Assembly (NCBI GenBank): GCA_903840375.1
Contig: CAIMFR010000059.1
Location: 1-15,161 of the forward strand
Reading direction: 5' to 3'
DNA length: 15,161 nt
Source: Candidatus Adlerbacteria bacterium
Lineage (GTDB): Bacteria > Patescibacteriota > Minisyncoccia > Phycocordibacterales > SBAW01
Position 1 is the first letter of the stretch. Each line of letters starts with the position of its first letter. A model generated the notes under the pieces. It had not been told where the DNA came from and made no database searches. It worked only from the letters and a program-made list of their open reading frames with translations. This document shows, piece after piece, positions 11,648-15,161 of the stretch. The translations under genes and the position numbers were made by a program.

Positions 11648-14600
11648 TCAAATCTCCTGCCAGGAAGGTATAAGCTGCACGGTCGCCTTGGCCGAGGGAT
11701 ACAGAGGAATCGAGTCCTTAACACCGGTACACGTGAGCGTGAAATTGGTCAAGCCTTTGATAGGCTGCGTAGTAAAGGTGCCACTGTCATTGGGTGTTGC
11801 ATTGCTGAGCTGATAGGTGTTTGTGCCGTTGGAAATAGCGCAAGTGGAGGCGCTTACGTTCGACGCGGTCCAGATAAGTGAGGCTGTGGAGTTTTTCGGC
11901 ACTCTTTGTGTCACAGGAAGGAGCGTCGTGCCGGCAACCGAGGTGACCGTGGCGCCCACAGAGTATGAATTGGATCCGCCCGTATTGCTGACCACAAGCG
12001 TAAATGTCCCGCTCGCACTAAGCGGCGGCGTAACGTATGTGTTCGGTGATGTAAGCGAAACAGCAATGCCGTTGATGGTCGCAGACGTGGCAGCACCGCT
12101 GATAGTGTAATCCAGCGAAGCACTCTGCCCCACCATAATGATCCCACTTTCCAAAGAAAGTGTCGCGGTCGGAGGCGGCGGAGTAAGATTCACCGCCACA
12201 GACGCAGGGCCGCAGGTGTTTGTACCTGCACTATCGCCAACGGTCATGATGTAGTTCGTCGGACTGGTTGTGTTGGTCGGATACGGATTGTATACACCGG
12301 ATGTGAAATACAAAGGAATGGAGACGCCGTTTATCGATGCCGTCGTCGTGTTGGCATCCATTGTGTAGTTGATAGTTGCCTGATTCCCTAGAGTTATCGT
12401 TTGAGTCGCAGGAGCGAGCGTGCAGGTTGGCGGTGCGGTTACGGTAACAGCCACGGGGCCGCACTGTGCTGAACCTGCACTATTGGCTACGGTCATTGTG
12501 TAGTTGGTATTTCCGATCGGTGACGGAGTATATGAACCGGTCGAGCTTGCGGGCAATGGCGTGCTGTTCGTGCCGTCGCTGATGGATACTGATGTGGCGT
12601 TGCCGGCGATAGCGTAATTGAGCGTTGCCTGACTTCCCAGATTAATGTTCTGACTTGCGGGTGTCATCATGCATGTTGGTGGAGCGTTAACAGTGACCGA
12701 TGCCGGGCCGCAGGAGCCGGAGATCACGGTGCTGGATTCGTTGTATACGGTATTTACCGCAGTCGTCGTGTATCCGCCGGCCAGCGCGATCGTGTTGTTG
12801 TATGTGGTAGCTCCGGCGCTATGTGTAGCGACCGGAAGCGAAACAGTCTGCTGCCATGTTCCGAGTGTGCCGTCGGAATTGAACGGTGCGGCGTACACAG
12901 CACTAACAGCAGCTGAACCACTTGGATTCATTCCTCCGATAACATAAAGGTAACCATTTACCACCACTGACGAATGCTTATATACAGCTATAGGTGTCGG
13001 ATTCTCTGTACGCCACGATCCGGTAGTGCCGTCTGAATTAATTGCGGCAGAGTAAACAGTATTCACTCCCCCGCTATTGCTTGCCATTCCGCCTACGGCG
13101 TAGATGCGGCCCTTATATAAAATAGTAGTGTGATACGCCTTGCCCTGCGGCATGTTCGGGCCGGCGGCAGACCACGCTCCGAGTGAGCCATTACTATTGA
13201 CAGCAGCACGGTAAACGGTACTCAAATAGCCGTTACTGTATCCGCCAATAAGGTATATGTACCCGGTTATTCCATCTGCGGAGTATGCAACAGCTGCGCT
13301 CGCATCCATTGCGACCGGTAGCTGTGAGGTTGCCGCCCATGCTCCGAGCGGACCCCCGTCACCAAGCTGGGAGTAATACACGGTTCTTAGAAAAAGGTTA
13401 GAATTCAGACCTCCCATGATGTACATATTGCCGTTGTATGCGAGTGCCGGGAAATAAGCGAGGGCTGTCGGCAAGGACCTGATCGCTGTCCAACCACCCA
13501 TCGAGCCGTCGGCGTTTGGTGAGTTTAGATAAACTGTAGAACTGTAAGTACCTCCATTCAGAAGCCCACTTAGTCCACCAAGCGCGTATACGTATGTCGC
13601 ACTCTGACCGGAACCCGTTACAAACGAATCTCCATAGAGAGCTTTCGGCAACACCGATGAACCGGACTGCCAGGAGCTGCCCGCGATTGAAAAGACGTGC
13701 ATCAAATAGTTCACGGAACTGTTCAGTGTTGGTGTCGTGTATGTACCCGATGTATTTGCCGGGACAGTGACACCGTTAATATCCGCACTCATTGTATTCG
13801 AGCTCATGGTGTAGCTAAGCGCTGCAGTATGACCCGGATCTATTGTCTGACTTGCAGGAGCAATGCTGCAGTATGTTGTCGGACACAGACTGTCGCTCGG
13901 TGTTGAGGCACTGCAGCTGCCGTTCACCATCGTGCCGGAGTTGGTCATGCCGCATTTGTTCGCAGGAGACGTACACGAAACCGTAACGGCACCCGCAGCA
14001 CAGGTATTGGAACCTCCTGCGTTTGATACTGTCATAGTATACGTGGTGTTCGAGGTTGGTGAGGCGTATGCAGTGCCGGAAGCTGCCGGTGTCACTGTAC
14101 CAACACCATTGCTGATCGATGCAGATGAAGCGGTGCCGGAGATCGCATACGAGAGAGTGACTATGCCGCCGGGTGCGATTGCCGTTGGTGATGCTGCGAG
14201 GGTGCAGGTGGGGGCAATTATGCTAACTGTTGCCGGGCCGCAGGTATTGGAACCTGCTGCATTTGTTACGGTCATCGTGTATGAAGTGTTTATTGTTGGT
14301 GATGGAGTATATGTGCCTGATGCGGAAGCAGATACCACCACTCCGTTTATTGATGCAGACGTGGCAGTGTTGGCTATGGTGTAGTTGAGCGTTGCCTTGC
14401 TTCCCGGATTTATGGATTGGCTTGATGGGCCTAGGGTACAAGTGGGGGCAACTGGACACAGACTGTTGTTTGGTGTTGAGGCACTGCAAATAGTACCACT
14501 CGCATCAAGCGTACCCTTGTTAGTCATACCACAGGAGTTTGGCGATGATGTACACGATATCGCTACTACTGCGGATGCCGCCTGTACATAGGATATACCA

Positions 14601-14944
14601 CCATTAGTGGAAACATATAATTTGTAGGTCGTCAGCGCTGTTATCGGCGGCGACGTAACCCATCCAGTGAACACATAGGATGGGCTTGGATCATACGGTG
14701 TGCCAGAAAAATTGAGTGTGCCTGGAATATTGGTGATATATGCAGCATTTATGTAAGGACCATTTCCACCAGGTCCGGTGCCTCCGTTGAGTTGAATGTT
14801 GAATGTAAGATTTGACGCCCCCCCCGATGAAACGCTAGTAGGACTAGCAGAAAGACTGACGATATTCGCCATCGCCCCCGACGCGGAAAAAAGTAGTAAT
14901 AAAGTTATCGTGGACTTCAATAGACGCGAAGGCATGTTAGTCAT
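11648..14944 (-). CDS. Large secreted Ig-like repeat protein with an internal Kelch domain
   Basis: This 1098-residue protein starts at the ATG at 14944 with AAGGTG nine nt upstream; another ATG lies at 14935, and the frame is open to 15082. A Sec signal peptide is clear (MTNMPSRLLKS, then TITLLLLFSASGAMA). After it come Ig-like domains of one pattern (PG..ATLNYTI....SASING...SGTYTPSP..NTSYTMTV.NAAGSNTCGPATV). Two Cys-rich linkers (CGMTN..GT....CSASTP..SLCP) lie at 14453-14554 and 13880-13975. A block of about 320 residues (roughly 12711-13677) carries about six Kelch motifs of the form YxxGG....TVY....DG..G.W, a beta-propeller. Three or four more Ig-like units end in QLIPSWQEI. There is no LPxTG or TM anchor. 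Likely a cell-surface or exported binding protein; the ligand is unknown. Confidence 0.85.
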   Translation of the reverse strand: MTNMPSRLLKSTITLLLLFSASGAMANIVSLSASPTSVSSGGASNLTFNIQLNGGTGPGGNGPYINAAYITNIPGTLNFSGTPYDPSPSYVFTGWVTSPPITALTTYKLYVSTNGGISYVQAASAVVAISCTSSPNSCGMTNKGTLDASGTICSASTPNNSLCPVAPTCTLGPSSQSINPGSKATLNYTIANTATSASINGVVVSASASGTYTPSPTINTSYTMTVTNAAGSNTCGPATVSIIAPTCTLAASPTAIAPGGIVTLSYAISGTASSASISNGVGTVTPAASGTAYASPTSNTTYTMTVSNAGGSNTCAAGAVTVSCTSPANKCGMTNSGTMVNGSCSASTPSDSLCPTTYCSIAPASQTIDPGHTAALSYTMSSNTMSADINGVTVPANTSGTYTTPTLNSSVNYLMHVFSIAGSSWQSGSSVLPKALYGDSFVTGSGQSATYVYALGGLSGLLNGGTYSSTVYLNSPNADGSMGGWTAIRSLPTALAYFPALAYNGNMYIMGGLNSNLFLRTVYYSQLGDGGPLGAWAATSQLPVAMDASAAVAYSADGITGYIYLIGGYSNGYLSTVYRAAVNSNGSLGAWSAAGPNMPQGKAYHTTILYKGRIYAVGGMASNSGGVNTVYSAAINSDGTTGSWRTENPTPIAVYKHSSVVVNGYLYVIGGMNPSGSAAVSAVYAAPFNSDGTLGTWQQTVSLPVATHSAGATTYNNTIALAGGYTTTAVNTVYNESSTVISGSCGPASVTVNAPPTCMMTPASQNINLGSQATLNYAIAGNATSVSISDGTNSTPLPASSTGSYTPSPIGNTNYTMTVANSAGSAQCGPVAVTVTAPPTCTLAPATQTITLGNQATINYTMDANTTTASINGVSIPLYFTSGVYNPYPTNTTSPTNYIMTVGDSAGTNTCGPASVAVNLTPPPPTATLSLESGIIMVGQSASLDYTISGAATSATINGIAVSLTSPNTYVTPPLSASGTFTLVVSNTGGSNSYSVGATVTSVAGTTLLPVTQRVPKNSTASLIWTASNVSASTCAISNGTNTYQLSNATPNDSGTFTTQPIKGLTNFTLTCTGVKDSIPLYPSAKATVQLIPSWQEI
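12711..13677 (-). repeat. Kelch cassette flanked by 7-bp direct repeats inside an Ig-like domain
   Basis: CAGGAGC (plus strand) occurs at 12711-12717 and 13671-13677, exactly 960 bp apart and in the same codon phase. Between the copies lies the whole Kelch block. Dropping one repeat plus the block would join VFSIAGSS to CGPASVTVNAPP, restoring the end of a normal Ig-like unit. Confidence 0.6.
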
Positions 14945-15020
14945 TTCATTATGCACCTTTTGCGCGAACTGCGTGCGACATTTGTACACAAGCAATAAAC
15001 GATAGATTCTTGGCTCGCAT

Positions 15021-15161
15021 CTACCTCTCCTGATACCCCGGCACGAGCTGCACAATAGCCCGCGCGGATGTATTGGAACCATCCAATCCGGTGCATGAGA
15101 GCGTGAACGGTGTCTCTGCTTGGATCGCAGCCGTCGTATACGAGCCGCTGTCGTCCGTCAC
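15021..15161 (-). CDS. C-terminus of a second Ig-like secreted protein (partial)
   Basis: The last 46 codons of a gene run from the window edge to a TAG at 15021-15023. The peptide (DDSGSYTTAAIQAETPFTLS, then CTGLDGSNTSARAIVQLVPGYQER) aligns without gaps near its end with the C-terminus of the neighbouring large protein (NDSGTFTTQPIKGLTNFTLT, then CTGVKD, ending ATVQLIPSWQEI). It is therefore a paralogue. Its stop lies 76 nt before the ATG of the large gene, so the two may be cotranscribed. Confidence 0.75.
   Translation of the reverse strand: MTDDSGSYTTAAIQAETPFTLSCTGLDGSNTSARAIVQLVPGYQER

Noticed and set aside
1..15161. CRISPR array, insertion sequence or tRNA gene
   Set aside because: No regularly spaced direct repeats with unique spacers, no transposase frame and no tRNA cloverleaf were seen on either strand.

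Overview
The window reads as a piece of a bacterial chromosome, most likely from a Patescibacteria/CPR lineage (Parcubacteria-like). This is inferred from gene style, not from a marker gene: a short IF3, a nucleoside diphosphate kinase with an insert and a C-terminal tail, a large Ig-repeat secreted protein, and core genes without Shine-Dalgarno (SD) sites. TGA is used as a stop codon, so the code is not the UGA-glycine code of Gracilibacteria or Absconditabacteria.

Left, accessory-looking part (1-5300). On the minus strand lies hsdM, a type I restriction-modification methyltransferase. Just upstream of it is a small DNA-binding protein resembling phage terminase small subunits, and upstream of that an array of TGCCACC repeats. 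Further upstream are three tightly spaced small genes (two encode membrane proteins), preceded by a long leader that can fold into a three-way junction with a U-tract. About 300 bases (3410-3710) show no gene. Then come an unrecognised plus-strand gene with a strong promoter and terminator, a CYTH-domain protein on the minus strand, and a small frameshifted gene.

Middle, core part (5376-11560). On the plus strand is the infC-rpmI-rplT operon. On the minus strand are a beta-CASP metallo-RNase with a SLOG/LOG-fold gene behind it, a candidate non-coding RNA gene with its own promoter and terminator just upstream of the RNase gene, a small LRV-repeat-like protein, ndk, and tuf-rpsJ. The core genes almost all lack SD sites, and several have a -10 box 6-8 nt before the ATG, suggesting leaderless mRNAs. 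The accessory genes mostly carry clear SD sites.

Right part (11648-15161). A 1098-residue secreted protein is built of Ig-like repeats. A Kelch beta-propeller module sits inside one Ig-like domain and is flanked by a 7-bp direct repeat exactly 960 bp apart. Upstream, cut by the window edge, is the C-terminus of a paralogue.

The best candidates for something undescribed are the structured RNA at 8674-8790, the repeat array before the terminase-like gene, the nested Kelch cassette, and the possible AUC start of infC.
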